From Nitrospirota bacterium (lineage in GTDB: Bacteria > Nitrospirota > Nitrospiria > Nitrospirales > NS-4): a stretch of 5,146 bases of DNA. The stretch is from contig VBOK01000013.1 in assembly GCA_005877565.1 (NCBI GenBank), positions 1-5,146 on the forward strand. The letters run 5' to 3'. A program made the position numbers and the translations under genes. The notes below the pieces were generated by a model. The model was given only the letters and a program-made list of their open reading frames with translations. It was not told the origin of the DNA and did no database searches. This document shows positions 5,035-5,146 of this stretch, one piece after another. Position 1 is the stretch's first letter, and the number at the start of each line of letters is the position of its first letter.

Positions 5035-5146
5035 TTATTCGAAAACGACTGTGGAGCCAGGCGACTTGGAACGGAAGATCTGGATAGCCGCGTAGATGTT
5101 CTTGGCAGGCTGGTTCAGGACGAGCTCCGATTCCGTGATGTGCGTG
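5035..5146 (-). CDS. C-terminal end of an unrecognised protein (5' end outside window)
   Basis: Read on the - strand, the frame is open from the window edge for 36 codons to a TAA at 5037-5035. The peptide begins THITESELVLNQPAKN, continues IYAAIQIFRSKSPG and ends STVVFE. It has ordinary protein composition and G/C-rich third positions like the neighbouring genes. The opposite + frame is also open here but lacks a start codon and reads as an Arg/Asp-rich shadow. The gene converges on the cytochrome operon, and its stop codon lies at the edge of the inverted-repeat block. I do not recognise the family, and the fragment is too short for a functional call. Confidence 0.5.
   Translation of the reverse strand, partial: THITESELVLNQPAKNIYAAIQIFRSKSPGSTVVFE

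Noticed and set aside
4949..5040. Canonical Rho-independent terminator
   Set aside because: A stem exists, but it is AT-rich with internal mismatches and neither strand has a following U-run, so only a tentative bidirectional stop is proposed.
5023..5146. Open + strand frame at the right edge
   Set aside because: No start codon with an SD, a composition rich in Arg/Asp, and the opposite strand frame reads as a more natural protein end.

Overview
The window is a GC-rich bacterial segment (GC-rich by eye, with G/C-favoured third codon positions). It carries five genes in a row on the + strand, closely spaced (gaps of about 5 to 55 bases), and the 3' end of a convergent gene on the - strand. 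All four complete products begin with an export signal or membrane anchor. The gene mix is an NHL-repeat propeller, an ethylbenzene-dehydrogenase-type haem b protein (the fold of NxrC and other type II DMSO-reductase gamma subunits), a PDZ protein and two multihaem c-type cytochromes. This suggests a chemolithotrophic Gram-negative bacterium, most likely of the phylum Nitrospirota (Nitrospira-like). That placement is inferred from gene content and style; no phylogenetic marker is present.

Layout. 1-894: 3' part of an NHL-repeat beta-propeller protein whose start lies upstream of the window. 938-1816: periplasmic or membrane-anchored haem b protein with candidate Met and Lys axial ligands. 1822-2295: small secreted PDZ-domain protein without a protease domain. 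2337-3626 and 3682-4941: two paralogous pentahaem cytochromes c, each with five CXXCH motifs followed by a haem-free C-terminal domain. 4949-5031: an AT-rich imperfect inverted repeat, each arm made of 7-bp units in strict register, filling almost the whole convergent gap. 5035-5146 (- strand): C-terminal 36 codons of an unrecognised protein.

The five + strand genes look like one operon for a periplasmic electron-transfer module. The haem b protein could pass electrons to or from the two pentahaem cytochromes, and the NHL and PDZ proteins could act as scaffold or assembly partners. No catalytic (molybdenum or other) subunit, quinone-interacting membrane subunit or maturation gene lies inside the window, so donor and acceptor are unknown. 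The intercistronic gaps at 895-937 and 3627-3681 each hold a clear small hairpin without a U-run, which may tune the relative expression of the genes. No stretch over 300 bases lacks a gene. I found no tRNA, rRNA, IS element or CRISPR array.
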